From Oscillospiraceae bacterium (lineage in GTDB: Bacteria > Bacillota > Clostridia > Oscillospirales > CAG-272), in assembly GCA_015063805.1 (NCBI GenBank), contig SVTK01000001.1, positions 111,065-175,064 of the forward strand: a stretch of DNA of 64,000 nucleotides. Direction: 5' to 3'. The position numbers and the translations under genes were made by a program. Of the stretch, positions 42,497 through 50,933 are shown piece after piece (the stretch's first letter is position 1; the number at the start of each line of letters is the position of its first letter). Under the pieces are notes generated by a model. It saw only the letters and a list, made by a program, of their open reading frames with translations, did not search any database and was not told the DNA's origin.

Positions 42497-44611
42497 GTGA
42501 CCAAAGCTAAACATATTTTAATTTGGGTCCTGTGCGCCCTGATGGCGGCAGTTTTCCCGCTCCATGCGGTGTATGCCGAAACTTCGGTGTCTTCCGAAAC
42601 TGTCGGTGAGACTACCGTGGCGCCTGAGCCTGAGACTACCGTAGCCGAAACGACCGTGGTATCTGAGCCTGAGACCACCGTTCCCGAAACCACTGTGGTA
42701 CCCGAGCCTGAGACCACCGTTCCCGAAACCACTGTGGTACCTGAGCCTGAGACCACCGTTCCCGAAACCACTGTGGTACCTGAGCCTGAAACTACCGTGG
42801 CCGAAACCACTGTGGTACCCGAGCCTGAGACCACCGTTCCCGAAACGACTGTGGTACCCGAGCCTGAGACTACCGTTCCCGAAACGACTGTGGTACCTGA
42901 GCCTGAAACTACCGTGGCCGAAACCACTGCACCCCAGCCTGCAGAGACCACCGCGCCGCAGAAGAAGTATACCTACACCCTGTACTTCGCGGTGGATGAC
43001 ACCATGCGGAATTATCAGAAGTATGTCATCCCGCTGAAGGTTACCGGTGTGGTTGAATCCACCTATACCTTCACCTGGGCGAATACGCTGCCCGCGAAGG
43101 ACGGCTATGTCTTCCGCGGCTGGTCGCTCATTAAGGGCGGAGGCATTGAGACCGTTGTCGTTGTTCCTCACAGCATTACCGGCGCCTGCGGCTACAAAAT
43201 CATCGCTGCGGATAAGACCGATGTTGCGGTCACCCTTTACCCCGTCTTTACGCCGGTGACCTACACCGTCACCGTGAATATGAACGGCGGATCGGCTGCA
43301 CTGATTCCCCAGACTTCCTATACGGTTCTGGATGAGCTGATGATGCCCATCAATCCCACCCGTCCCGGATATGCATTCGCCGGATGGCAGCTTGCCTTCC
43401 CGCAGAAGGATGCGTTGTCCGCCATGCTGACCCTGGACGCAACGGTGATCAAGCTTCCCGCCGGTCAGTGGGGCAACGTCGTCATTACCGCGCAGTGGAC
43501 GCCCCTGAATTACACCGTGATTTTCGATTTGGCCGACGGCAGCGAGCGGACCCAAATGCCCTACGACATTACCAAGCCCATCAATCTGCCCAAGCCCTCC
43601 CGCATCGGCTACGGCTTTGCAGGCTGGGCGGTGACTGTTGTCAGTGCCGGCAACTGGCCCTCCAATGATCTGGATGCCGGAGTGCTTCAGCTCCCCGCAG
43701 GCTGGTACGGTGACGTGATCCTCACCGCAAAGTGGATCAGAATTCCCTATACCATTACCTTCAACGGAGCAGGCGGACTTGCGCCGGCTTCCATTGAATA
43801 CACCGTGGACCGCGGCGTGGTGATTCCGACCTCTACCCGCCCCGGCTACACCTTCCTCGGCTGGAAGGTGACCACGCCCGCAGGTGTGGACCACAACTGG
43901 CCCGCTGCCCTTGAGGCGAATTTCCTTACTCCCACAGGGCTTTGGGGTAATGTGACCCTGGAAGCAATGTGGAAGGAAAACACCGTGACCTTCTCCTATG
44001 TTCCCGCCACGCCCGGCGGAACCGTTACCCCCGGCAGTGAGCTGGTGGGGGCGGACACCGGTGCACCTGCCGCACGTCCGGTCCCCAATCCCGGCTACCG
44101 CTTCGTGGGCTGGTATTTGGATGCCGAGTGCCGCGTTCCCGTGCCTGTGCAGACGGTGGATCCCCTGACCGGCACGCTGAAGCCCGCCAAGGATGCCGAG
44201 AGCGGCCTGTATGTGGGCGGAACTTACTATGCCAAGTTTGCGCTGATCCTCAGCGACCTCACCGTAACGGTGACGGGGATTGATGCCGAGCAGCCCCTGC
44301 TCTTCAACATCGTAGGCAGACCTGCAGCCGCAGAGCTTTCCCCCGTTGTGCTTACCGTAGCCCTTGGCGCCGGTGAGACCAGCGTCACCGTCACCGACCT
44401 GCCCATCGGCACCTACACCGTGTCCGAACAGGATGGCTGGAGCTGGCGTTATGCCGGCGTGGAGAGCCTTGAGCTTACGGTGAAGGAGAAGACTCTCCTC
44501 GAGCCTGCCGCCGCGGTGTCCTTTACCTTCGGGCCCCGCACCGATAAGTGGCTGAGCGAGAATGCCGACTTGATCTATCCTGAGAAGAAAAAAGACGATA
44601 CCGAAGCCTAA
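42497..44611 (+). CDS. Secreted InlB-repeat (Listeria-Bacteroides repeat) protein with Thr/Glu/Pro stalk
   Basis: AAGGAGG precedes a GTG start at 42497. The 704-residue protein has a conventional signal peptide ending AVYA, an ETTVPETTVVPEP stalk (about 36-150), then about four InlB-type beta-grasp repeats (about 155-495) with markers YVFRGWSL, YAFAGWQL, YGFAGWAV and YTFLGWKV, a fifth more distant copy with YRFVGWYL, and a C-terminal Cna-B-like domain (about 585-690) with LPIGTYTVSE. It lacks SipW, sorting and SLH motifs, so it is probably held by partners such as the SLH protein encoded downstream. Confidence 0.85.
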   Translation: MTKAKHILIWVLCALMAAVFPLHAVYAETSVSSETVGETTVAPEPETTVAETTVVSEPETTVPETTVVPEPETTVPETTVVPEPETTVPETTVVPEPETTVAETTVVPEPETTVPETTVVPEPETTVPETTVVPEPETTVAETTAPQPAETTAPQKKYTYTLYFAVDDTMRNYQKYVIPLKVTGVVESTYTFTWANTLPAKDGYVFRGWSLIKGGGIETVVVVPHSITGACGYKIIAADKTDVAVTLYPVFTPVTYTVTVNMNGGSAALIPQTSYTVLDELMMPINPTRPGYAFAGWQLAFPQKDALSAMLTLDATVIKLPAGQWGNVVITAQWTPLNYTVIFDLADGSERTQMPYDITKPINLPKPSRIGYGFAGWAVTVVSAGNWPSNDLDAGVLQLPAGWYGDVILTAKWIRIPYTITFNGAGGLAPASIEYTVDRGVVIPTSTRPGYTFLGWKVTTPAGVDHNWPAALEANFLTPTGLWGNVTLEAMWKENTVTFSYVPATPGGTVTPGSELVGADTGAPAARPVPNPGYRFVGWYLDAECRVPVPVQTVDPLTGTLKPAKDAESGLYVGGTYYAKFALILSDLTVTVTGIDAEQPLLFNIVGRPAAAELSPVVLTVALGAGETSVTVTDLPIGTYTVSEQDGWSWRYAGVESLELTVKEKTLLEPAAAVSFTFGPRTDKWLSENADLIYPEKKKDDTEA
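42604..42948 (+). repeat. 39-bp tandem repeat coding a Thr/Glu/Pro stalk
   Basis: About eight units encode ETTV-x-ETTVVPEP. The units are nearly identical at DNA level, apart from silent changes and Pro/Ala or Pro/Ser exchanges, so the stalk length could vary by slippage or recombination. Confidence 0.8.
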
Positions 44612-44626
44612 GAAAGGAGGAGCTAT

Positions 44627-45124
44627 ATGGAATTCAAACGCATGAAAAAACCGATCCTCCTGCTGCTCTCTCTTATTTTGGTTGTCGGTGTGGCGGTGGG
44701 CGGCACGGCGGCTCTTCTGACGGTGCGGCTCAAGCCCGTGGAAAATACCTTCTATCCTGCCGCAGTAGACTGCGCGGTGACCGAGAAGGACGGGGCGTAT
44801 ACCGTCACCAACCAAGGAAACATTTCCGCGTACATCCGGGTGGCCGTGGTGGCCAACTGGACCCGTGACGGCAAGGTGTACGGCCTTGATCCCATCACCG
44901 CTGAGGATTATCGGATTACGGCAGCCGAGGGTTGGACGCTGCTGAACGGTTATTACTATTATACCCAGCCTGTAGAACCCGGCGCAGCGGCCCTTCCTCT
45001 GGTGGTTTCGGCTGTGGGTGAGGCGCCTGAGGGCTGTGTCTTCTCGGTGCGCGTCCTGGCTGAGGCAATTCAGAGTGAGCCCGTCTCCGCTGTACAGGAA
45101 GCCTGGGGCTTCCCCGCACGCTAA
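44627..45124 (+). CDS. Small TasA/CalY-like secreted protein
   Basis: GGAGGAG precedes the ATG. The 165-residue protein has a basic start (KRMKK), a hydrophobic signal ending VGGTAALLTVRLKPVENTF and a beta-sandwich (VDCAVTEKDGAYTVTNQGNISAYIRVAVV). The AALLTV end departs from the usual AYFTD, so SipW processing is likely but less certain. It is translationally close to its neighbours (15 bases after and 13 before) within the fibre operon. Confidence 0.75.
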   Translation: MEFKRMKKPILLLLSLILVVGVAVGGTAALLTVRLKPVENTFYPAAVDCAVTEKDGAYTVTNQGNISAYIRVAVVANWTRDGKVYGLDPITAEDYRITAAEGWTLLNGYYYYTQPVEPGAAALPLVVSAVGEAPEGCVFSVRVLAEAIQSEPVSAVQEAWGFPAR

Positions 45125-45137
45125 GGGGGGAAAACCG

Positions 45138-46430
45138 ATGAAGAACGTAAAGCTTCTCCGCGTGCTGGCCATTTTCCTGGCCACCGCTCTGTTCGTCGGC
45201 GCGGCAATCTATACCGTTGCGGGTGCCGGCAAAATCCCCGCGGTGATGTTCAACGGCAAATCCCAGGAGATTGAGTTTGAGCGGGCGCTGCCCTTCCTTG
45301 GCAACAAAGAGCCCGATCTTTTTCCCGATCTCAAGGGAATGATGCCAGGTGACAGCGTAACCCAGCGGATTACCGTCGGGGCAAAGAACCTCTATAACCA
45401 AAGAGTTTACCTTTACCTGAAGGCCGAAAATCCCAACGAGGATTATACGACCCTCATGGAAACCTACGGCGACTGGGTTACCTTCAAGGTGCAAAACGGC
45501 TCCCATGATATCACGGGCGATCTGTCCGAGGGCGTTCTGCTGGGGGTGTATGGCTACGACAATACCCAACATCTGGACGTGACCCTGAGCATTGATATCG
45601 AGGCCGGCAACGAGCTGCAGGATCTGGTGGCCGAAGTGGACTGGGTGTTCACGGCAGAAGTTCTGCCCAATTTCTACCCGCCCATCCGTCCCGACGATCC
45701 GGATGACCTGCCCTGGCTCACCGATGATCATGTGAACTACATCATGGGCTATCCCGACGGCACCGTCCGTCCCGATCAGTCCATTACCCGTGCCGAGGTG
45801 GCCACCATCTTCTACCGCCTGCTGACCGAGGAGGCCAGAGCCGAAATCTGGAGCAGTGACAACATCTATCCCGATGTGAAGTCTGAAGACTGGTTCTATA
45901 TTGCCATCTGCACTCTGACCAACGGCGGCATTCTGAAGGGCTATCCCGACGGTTCCTTCCGTCCTGACCAGCCCATCACCCGTGCCGAGCTGGCCACCAT
46001 CATCACCAGATTCGACTCCCAGTTCGGTGTGCTGAAGGTTACCGAGAACTTTGCGGATGTTTCGGGTCACTGGTCTGAGTATTATGTCGAGTTCTCCGCA
46101 ACCCGCGGTTATGTCCTGGGTTATCCCGATGGCACCTTCCGTCCCGACCAGCCCATTACCCGTGCTGAGACGGTGACCATGGTCAACCGTTGCCTCGACC
46201 GCGCTGTGGATGAGGAGGGCTTGTGCGAGGGCTACACCGTATGGCCCGACAACCCGAAGGGCGACTGGTACTACTACGACATGATTGAAGCCACCGATTA
46301 CCATGACTTCAGCCGCAGCAAGCGGAAGGTCGAGGACCAGGATTACCGGTACGAGAACTGGATTCGCATCAAGGAGCCCATCGACTGGAAGAAACACGAG
46401 ACCGAATGGCACCGCAATCTGTCCAAATAA
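45138..46430 (+). CDS. Surface protein with three SLH domains (cell-wall anchor of the fibre locus)
   Basis: The ATG at 45138 follows AAGGGGGG; the frame is open upstream but only this start gives a signal peptide (about 1-30). The 430-residue protein has an N-terminal beta-rich domain (about 35-175, ending WVFTAEVLP) and three SLH motifs: GYPDGTVRPDQSITRAE (about 204), GYPDGSFRPDQPITRAE (about 268) and GYPDGTFRPDQPITRAE (about 328). SLH domains bind pyruvylated secondary wall polymer. As the last gene of the operon it is the natural anchor for the TasA-like and InlB-repeat proteins. Confidence 0.9.
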   Translation: MKNVKLLRVLAIFLATALFVGAAIYTVAGAGKIPAVMFNGKSQEIEFERALPFLGNKEPDLFPDLKGMMPGDSVTQRITVGAKNLYNQRVYLYLKAENPNEDYTTLMETYGDWVTFKVQNGSHDITGDLSEGVLLGVYGYDNTQHLDVTLSIDIEAGNELQDLVAEVDWVFTAEVLPNFYPPIRPDDPDDLPWLTDDHVNYIMGYPDGTVRPDQSITRAEVATIFYRLLTEEARAEIWSSDNIYPDVKSEDWFYIAICTLTNGGILKGYPDGSFRPDQPITRAELATIITRFDSQFGVLKVTENFADVSGHWSEYYVEFSATRGYVLGYPDGTFRPDQPITRAETVTMVNRCLDRAVDEEGLCEGYTVWPDNPKGDWYYYDMIEATDYHDFSRSKRKVEDQDYRYENWIRIKEPIDWKKHETEWHRNLSK

Positions 46431-46440
46431 GCACAAAACC

Positions 46441-46475
46441 CCAAGGGGCTGCCGCAGCGCGGCGGCCCCTTTTTG
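46441..46475 (+). terminator. Rho-independent terminator of the fibre operon
   Basis: GGGGCTGCCGC / GCGGCGGCCCC is followed by TTTTTGTG shortly after the SLH gene. Confidence 0.85.
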
Positions 46476-46517
46476 TGTGCGCGGGGGCATGATCGTCCGC
46501 CAGCGGGAACGACAAAA

Positions 46518-46558
46518 GCAGAGCGGCAGAGAAATTCTCTCTGCCGCTCTGCTTTTGT
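46518..46558 (-). terminator. Terminator for the minus-strand unknown-gene pair
   Basis: GCAGAGCGGCAGAGA / TCTCTGCCGCTCTGC, with CTTTTGTC in the minus direction, lies just past the stop of the gene at 46570-47163. Confidence 0.8.
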
Positions 46559-46569
46559 CCTGGCGAGGA

Positions 46570-47163
46570 TTATTTGTCCCGGGGGATCCATCGGGTGACG
46601 GTGGAAACGAAATCCCAGCTTTTTTCTTGCCGGGCGGGGGGCGTGAGCCCCAGGGTTTCGTAGTATTCGGGGGTGTAGGTGATGCAGGTGGGGTTGAAGC
46701 GGTCGCTGCGTGCGCGGATCTCTCCGTAGGGATCATCCACGGGGGCGCAGGGGATGAGAGCACACAGTGCCGCCAGCTCATCGGCGCGGTTTGCGTCTTC
46801 CTCCGCCAAGAGTTGACGGAATGCGGTGTCAAAGGTGTCCCTGTCCCAGCCCACCAGCTGATCCATCAGCTGTGTGCCGTGAAGGGCGGCCACCAGGCGG
46901 AAGAAATGGGCGATGCAGTCGGCGACGGGCAGGACGTAGCGGTCGTCCGCGGGCATGGGATTCACCACGAACACATACTCTCCGAGGGTGGGAATGGTGC
47001 AGTAGTGGATGCCGTCCACCCCGAGAGAGCCGAAGATTACAGCATCTTTTGGGGTGCAGAAGTAGCGCACGGCCCGGCGGGGATCCTCATAGGTGAAGCC
47101 CAGCGCCGACCAGCAGGGGGCGGCGGAGCGAAGCTGCTGCAGGAGGGATTGATTGGAGGTCAT
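46570..47163 (-). CDS. Unknown cytosolic protein
   Basis: GAAAGGA precedes the ATG, and the start overlaps the upstream gene's stop by four bases, so translation is coupled. The 197-residue protein has no signal peptide or membrane segment. It contains GFTYEDPRRAVRYFCTP and GVDGIHYCTIPTLGEYVFVVNP. I do not recognise it. Pairing with another unknown protein under one promoter and terminator suggests a two-component unit. Confidence 0.7.
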   Translation of the reverse strand: MTSNQSLLQQLRSAAPCWSALGFTYEDPRRAVRYFCTPKDAVIFGSLGVDGIHYCTIPTLGEYVFVVNPMPADDRYVLPVADCIAHFFRLVAALHGTQLMDQLVGWDRDTFDTAFRQLLAEEDANRADELAALCALIPCAPVDDPYGEIRARSDRFNPTCITYTPEYYETLGLTPPARQEKSWDFVSTVTRWIPRDK

Positions 47164-48401
47164 GGGCGGATTCCTTTCTGTGTGTCGCCACCGTTTTTAT
47201 TTGACGGTATGCGTATGTGGATTTCGGTGCCCCAATGGCAGCTTTGAAAGCAGTCATCCAGGAAGATATTGAAAAAGGGGGTGAATTGGCTTCCGCTGCC
47301 GCTCGGCGCGGGGCGGGGAAGCTGCAGAATCAAATCGGTGAAGGCGGGGGTTACCTCGCCGCCGATCACCGTGCCATGGCGCCAGTTGTGCTCCTGCACG
47401 GTGCCATGCTGCAGAGCGAGGGCAATGGCCTCTGTTTCTTCCAACCAGCAGTGTATTGCAAAGGTATGGGCGGTGCGCAGGGCGGCGGCAATCAGCTCCC
47501 GCCATTGTCGGAAATCCGTATCGATTCCGTCAAGGTAAATGGATTCCCATGGGGTGGAATCCGTGGGACAGGCGGGGGCCGGCTCGAGCTCGCCGATCAA
47601 GGCGGAAAGACGGGCAGAGAGGGTGGTGACCGGAGGAAATTCAACGTTGTCCTCCAACACAATGTCCCCGCAGTAAACGGTCAGATACCGCAGAGCGCGG
47701 CGGGTGTGCAGCAGAATATGCAGGGCATAGCCCTCCTCCTCACGGTAGAGCTCGTGGTAGAGGTAAGTGCAGCCTGAGCTGTATTTGCCTTCGGTATCCT
47801 GCCGCGGCCGGATGGAAAACCCTTTTTCCCGATCGATTTGTGTGACACCGCGAAAAAGAATACGGATATAGGGGGTGGCGGGAGCATCCCAACCACCGTC
47901 CTTGCGCAGGATGAGCTCGGTGTCCTGTCCGATTTGTTCAAAGCGCAGAAGCCGGGCATCGTGGAGCTGCAATCCATCCCGGAGCCGGGCAGGGATGTTC
48001 TCCGCCGCCAGCGCGTTGTGGGCATCGGCCATGATCTGCGCAAAGGCTTGTTTGTTGGCGTGATCCTCCGCCAATAGACGGCGGTAGGCGGACTCGGGAA
48101 TCCGCCCCAGGGCGAGCAGGCGGGGATCGGTGATCCTACAAAGCCAGACGGGATAGCCGTCTCGGACGTGGCGTGTCATTGTGCGGTAGCACTGGGTAAA
48201 GCAGGAGATGGTTTCGGCGGGGTTAAAAGCCCCGGCGCCTCGGTGCAGGCTGCGGTCGCGTGCAGTTTCCTCTTGCAGATCCGCTTGAAAGAAGGCGTCA
48301 ATCTCAGCCTCGGAATAGGCCTTGTCGGGGATGGGGGTCAGTCCGTCAGCGCGATGCAGCTGCTGCATCAGGGCGTACCATTCCTTGGTATAGTAGCGCA
48401 T
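47160..48401 (-). CDS. Unknown protein, DUF4085-like N-terminus
   Basis: GGAG precedes the ATG. The 413-residue protein opens MRYYTKEWYALMQQLHR, which resembles the start of DUF4085 proteins of Firmicutes (from memory), and continues into a beta-rich half with YSSGCTYLYHELYREEEGY and LTVYCGDIVLEDNVEF. A distinct C-terminal segment (about 275-400) holds HTFAIHCWLEETEAIAL. It is cytosolic and its function is unknown. It is the first gene of the two-gene unit driven by the promoter at 48455. Confidence 0.72.
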   Translation of the reverse strand: MRYYTKEWYALMQQLHRADGLTPIPDKAYSEAEIDAFFQADLQEETARDRSLHRGAGAFNPAETISCFTQCYRTMTRHVRDGYPVWLCRITDPRLLALGRIPESAYRRLLAEDHANKQAFAQIMADAHNALAAENIPARLRDGLQLHDARLLRFEQIGQDTELILRKDGGWDAPATPYIRILFRGVTQIDREKGFSIRPRQDTEGKYSSGCTYLYHELYREEEGYALHILLHTRRALRYLTVYCGDIVLEDNVEFPPVTTLSARLSALIGELEPAPACPTDSTPWESIYLDGIDTDFRQWRELIAAALRTAHTFAIHCWLEETEAIALALQHGTVQEHNWRHGTVIGGEVTPAFTDLILQLPRPAPSGSGSQFTPFFNIFLDDCFQSCHWGTEIHIRIPSNKNGGDTQKGIRP

Positions 48402-48454
48402 GGCAATCTCCTTTCACAGAAGAAGGATGAGCTGTGGATGAGGTTGTTTTTTTC

Positions 48455-48483
48455 AGTATAGCACACAGATATGAACAAAGCAA
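48455..48483 (-). promoter_or_regulatory. Promoter of the unknown two-gene unit
   Basis: On the minus strand TTGCTT (48483-48478), a 17-bp spacer and TATACT (48460-48455) precede the start at 48401. Confidence 0.75.
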
Positions 48484-48496
48484 GGCACCGCAGAAA

Positions 48497-48532
48497 AAAG
48501 CGATGAAACGGAACCGTTTCATCGCTTTTGCC
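48497..48532 (-). terminator. Terminator after the gatD-like gene
   Basis: AAAAGCGATGAAAC-GGAACC-GTTTCATCGCTTTT is a perfect inverted repeat with further T residues in the minus direction, just past the stop at 48541. Confidence 0.88.
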
Positions 48533-48540
48533 GTCAAAGG

Positions 48541-49587
48541 TTATTCGCTCAGCAGCATGATCTTGCCCTTGACCGCGCCGGGGGTTTTGTAGAGGGCGAA
48601 GGCCTCGGCGGCCCGGGAGAGGGGGAAGCTGTGGTGGATCAGCTTATCCGAGAAGCGCAGGCGGCCGTCGGCAAAACAGTCGGCGCAGATCTGCCACTCT
48701 ACGCCCGGGTAGGGAGCGGAATAGCTCATCCAGGAACCGGTGAGCTTGAACTCCTTGCGGTTCATGCACTCCCAAAGCTTGGGGGTGAAGGTGAGGTCCA
48801 CATGGGGCGTGCCGATGAAGCAGACGTGGGCTTTGTTTGCCACCAGCTCAAAGGCCATCTTCATGGTGGCGGTGGCACCGGCCGTCTCGAAGACGTAGTC
48901 GAAACCGTGGCCGCCGGTGAGGGCCTTGGCCTGCTCCATGAAGTCGGGGGCGGAGGTGTTGACGGTAGCATCGGCGCCCAGCTCGCGGGCCAGCTCCAGA
49001 CGTTCCTCCAGCAGGTCGAAGACCACCACCTTGCGGCCGCCGTAGATGCGGGCCCACTGGGCGGTGAACATTCCGATGGTGCCGCCGCCCAGGATTGCCA
49101 CGTAGCCGCCGCCCTTGAAATCGTTGCACATCACGCCGTGGAGGGCCACGGCGGCGGGCTCAAACATGGCCGCCTGAATGTAGGGGATGGCGGGGTCATA
49201 CTTGATGGCATTGCGGGCGGGGATCACCACATACTCGGCAAAGCTGCCCTGCTCCCGGGAGCCGATAAAGCTGTAGTGGCGGCAGAGAGCGTAGTTGCCC
49301 TGCTGGCAGTCGGCGCATTCCATGCAGGGAACCAGGGGCGCGCCCGAAACGGTGTCGCCCACCGCAACGTTGGTTACCCCCTCGCCCACCTCTACCACAT
49401 CCCCGGCAAACTCGTGACCCAGCACGATGGGGAAGAAGTGCGCGCCGTTGTGGAGCACACGGGGAATGTCCGAGCCGCAGATTCCGCTGGCGCGGACACG
49501 TACCTTTACCATCCCCGCCTTGACCTCGGGGGTGGGATAATCATCATAACGCAGATCTTCATTTCCGTAAAGAACAGCAGCTTTCAT
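48541..49587 (-). CDS. gatD: Galactitol-1-phosphate 5-dehydrogenase-like zinc dehydrogenase
   Basis: AAGGAG precedes the ATG. The 348-residue MDR protein has SGICGSDIPR (Cys37), GHEF (57-60), a structural-zinc Cys cluster beginning CMECADC, a Rossmann GGGTIG, and the stretches NGAHFFPIVLGHEF and GSWMSYSAPYPGVEW that recall E. coli GatD. It would oxidise galactitol-1-phosphate to tagatose-6-phosphate with NAD. It follows an aldolase gene of GatY/KbaY type in the same direction, which supports the assignment, although no galactitol PTS gene is present here. Confidence 0.82.
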   Translation of the reverse strand: MKAAVLYGNEDLRYDDYPTPEVKAGMVKVRVRASGICGSDIPRVLHNGAHFFPIVLGHEFAGDVVEVGEGVTNVAVGDTVSGAPLVPCMECADCQQGNYALCRHYSFIGSREQGSFAEYVVIPARNAIKYDPAIPYIQAAMFEPAAVALHGVMCNDFKGGGYVAILGGGTIGMFTAQWARIYGGRKVVVFDLLEERLELARELGADATVNTSAPDFMEQAKALTGGHGFDYVFETAGATATMKMAFELVANKAHVCFIGTPHVDLTFTPKLWECMNRKEFKLTGSWMSYSAPYPGVEWQICADCFADGRLRFSDKLIHHSFPLSRAAEAFALYKTPGAVKGKIMLLSE

Positions 49588-49613
49588 GTTTTACTCTCCT
49601 TGTAATTAGTTAT

Positions 49614-49780
49614 AGCAGGGGCGCCGCCCCTGCACCCGGCTTAAGGGGCTTTTTGTAAAAAGCCCCTTAAGAATCCGCAAAAACTTTCATGAAAATTTAT
49701 TTCTGCAAGTTTTTGCGGGGGACTGGGGGCGCTTTTTTCAAAAAGCGCCCCCAGCAGGGTTTGGGACAGCGTCCCAAGGT
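49614..49780. repeat. Complex palindromic repeat, copy 1
   Basis: The modules in order are CAGGGGC...GCCCCTG, CTTAAGGGGCTTTTT/AAAAAGCCCCTTAAG, GCAAAAACTTTCATGAAAA...AAGTTTTTGC, TGGGGGCGCTTTTTT/AAAAAAGCGCCCCCA and TTGGGAC...GTCCCAA. The same module order occurs at 55976 and, in part, at 57128. This copy separates the aldolase and gatD genes and could form a very stable RNA between them. Confidence 0.8.
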
Positions 49781-49782
49781 CT

Positions 49783-50619
49783 TTACCCCCGACACACTGC
49801 GATCTTGGCTTTGACCAGTTCGGTGACGCGGGCCATGGCCACTTTGCCGTACTTTTTGGGGTCGAACACATTGGGATCGGCGGCGATTGCGGCCTTCACG
49901 CCCTCCGAGTAGGCGATACGCAGCTCGGTGGCGAAGTTGACCTTGCAGATGCCGGCGGCGATGGTTTCGCGAACGGCATCATCCGACAGACCGGATGCGC
50001 CGTGGAGCACCAGGGGAATCTCCACCACCCGGCGGATGGCGCGGAGGCGGTCAACATCCAGCACGGGGGTGCCGGCGTAGACACCGTGGGCGGTACCGAT
50101 GGCCACCGCCAGGGAGTCGATGCCGGTCTCGGCCACGAAGCGGACGGCATCGGCGGGATCGGTATAGCCGCATCCGTCGGCCTCAAGATCGTCCTCCTTG
50201 CCGCCGACCTTGCCCAGCTCAGCCTCTACGGGAATGCCGCAGGGGTGCGCCACGTTGACCACCGAGCGAGTCACGGCGATGTTGCCCTCCAGGGGGCTGT
50301 GGGAGCCGTCGATCATGACGGAGGAGTATCCGGCGTGGATGGCCTGCACGGCCAGATCAAAGGAGGAGCCGTGGTCCAGGTGGAGGCAGACATCCACCTT
50401 CGCCTTGGCCGCGGCGGCGTAAACATTGGCGCGGTAGAGATCCAGTCCCGCGTACTTCACGGTGGAGGGGGTGGTCTGAATCATCACGGGGGCCTTCATT
50501 TCTTCAGCGGCGGCGATGATGGCCATGACCATCTCCATGTTTTCGGCGTTGAAGGCGCCGATGGCGTAGCCGCCCTTCTGGGCATCGAGCAGCATCTTTT
50601 GGCTGGTAACGTAGGGCAT
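49783..50619 (-). CDS. Class II (zinc) ketose-bisphosphate aldolase, GatY/KbaY/Fba type
   Basis: AGGAAGGAT precedes the ATG. The 278-residue protein has GAFNAENMEM, LHLDHGSS (Asp82 and zinc His83), the sugar-phosphate motif IDGSHSPLEGN, AIGTAHGVY and LHGASGLSD with the other zinc His residues, and a NFATELR strand. It would cleave tagatose- or fructose-1,6-bisphosphate. Next to a GatD-like dehydrogenase, the tagatose-bisphosphate aldolase role is more likely. No GatZ/KbaZ partner is encoded here, so it may work alone, as Fba does. Confidence 0.85.
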   Translation of the reverse strand: MPYVTSQKMLLDAQKGGYAIGAFNAENMEMVMAIIAAAEEMKAPVMIQTTPSTVKYAGLDLYRANVYAAAAKAKVDVCLHLDHGSSFDLAVQAIHAGYSSVMIDGSHSPLEGNIAVTRSVVNVAHPCGIPVEAELGKVGGKEDDLEADGCGYTDPADAVRFVAETGIDSLAVAIGTAHGVYAGTPVLDVDRLRAIRRVVEIPLVLHGASGLSDDAVRETIAAGICKVNFATELRIAYSEGVKAAIAADPNVFDPKKYGKVAMARVTELVKAKIAVCRG

Positions 50620-50649
50620 AGCGGTATCCTTCCTGTATGTTCAAATTGG

Positions 50650-50664
50650 TCATAACGTTTTCAA
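50650..50664 (-). promoter_or_regulatory. Candidate CcpA (cre) operator
   Basis: On the minus strand TTGAAAACGTTATGA matches the cre consensus WTGNAARCGNWWWCA at all but one position. It lies between the promoter and the aldolase start, where a bound repressor would block elongation. The match is by eye. Confidence 0.6.
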
Positions 50665-50689
50665 TTTATCCGTAACATCATGATGATTC

Positions 50690-50718
50690 ATTATAGCATG
50701 ATTCGCCATCTCTGTCAA
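50690..50718 (-). promoter_or_regulatory. Promoter of the aldolase/gatD operon
   Basis: Minus-strand TTGACA (50718-50713), a 17-bp spacer and TATAAT (50695-50690) form a consensus sigma-A promoter 70 bases upstream of the aldolase start. The divergent gap 50620-50933 also holds the promoter at 50781. Confidence 0.88.
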
Positions 50719-50780
50719 TAGATGGGCGGGACAAAGCGGGGGGGATTTTTGTAAATTTTTTCCTATACACCGAAATCCCT

Positions 50781-50809
50781 TTGACAGCGGGCGGGTCTTA
50801 TGGTATACT
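50781..50809 (+). promoter_or_regulatory. Promoter of the GHL10-amidase gene
   Basis: TTGACA (50781-50786), a 17-bp spacer and TATACT (50804-50809) precede a leader of about 120 bases. Confidence 0.88.
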
Positions 50810-50933
50810 AAAAAAGACGAAAAAGCGCATATTCCGCGGCGTCATCCCGGCGCCCGCCCGTATATGTCCCCCCGCACCCGCATAGATTGGAGGGAGGACA
50901 ACTTTTCCCATTGATAAAGAAAGGACACCGCCC

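Noticed and set aside
35066..46430. Sortase-assembled pilus operon
   Set aside because: There is no sortase gene, no CWSS-type C-termini and no pilin motif; the SipW-type signals and SLH anchor indicate a TasA-like system.
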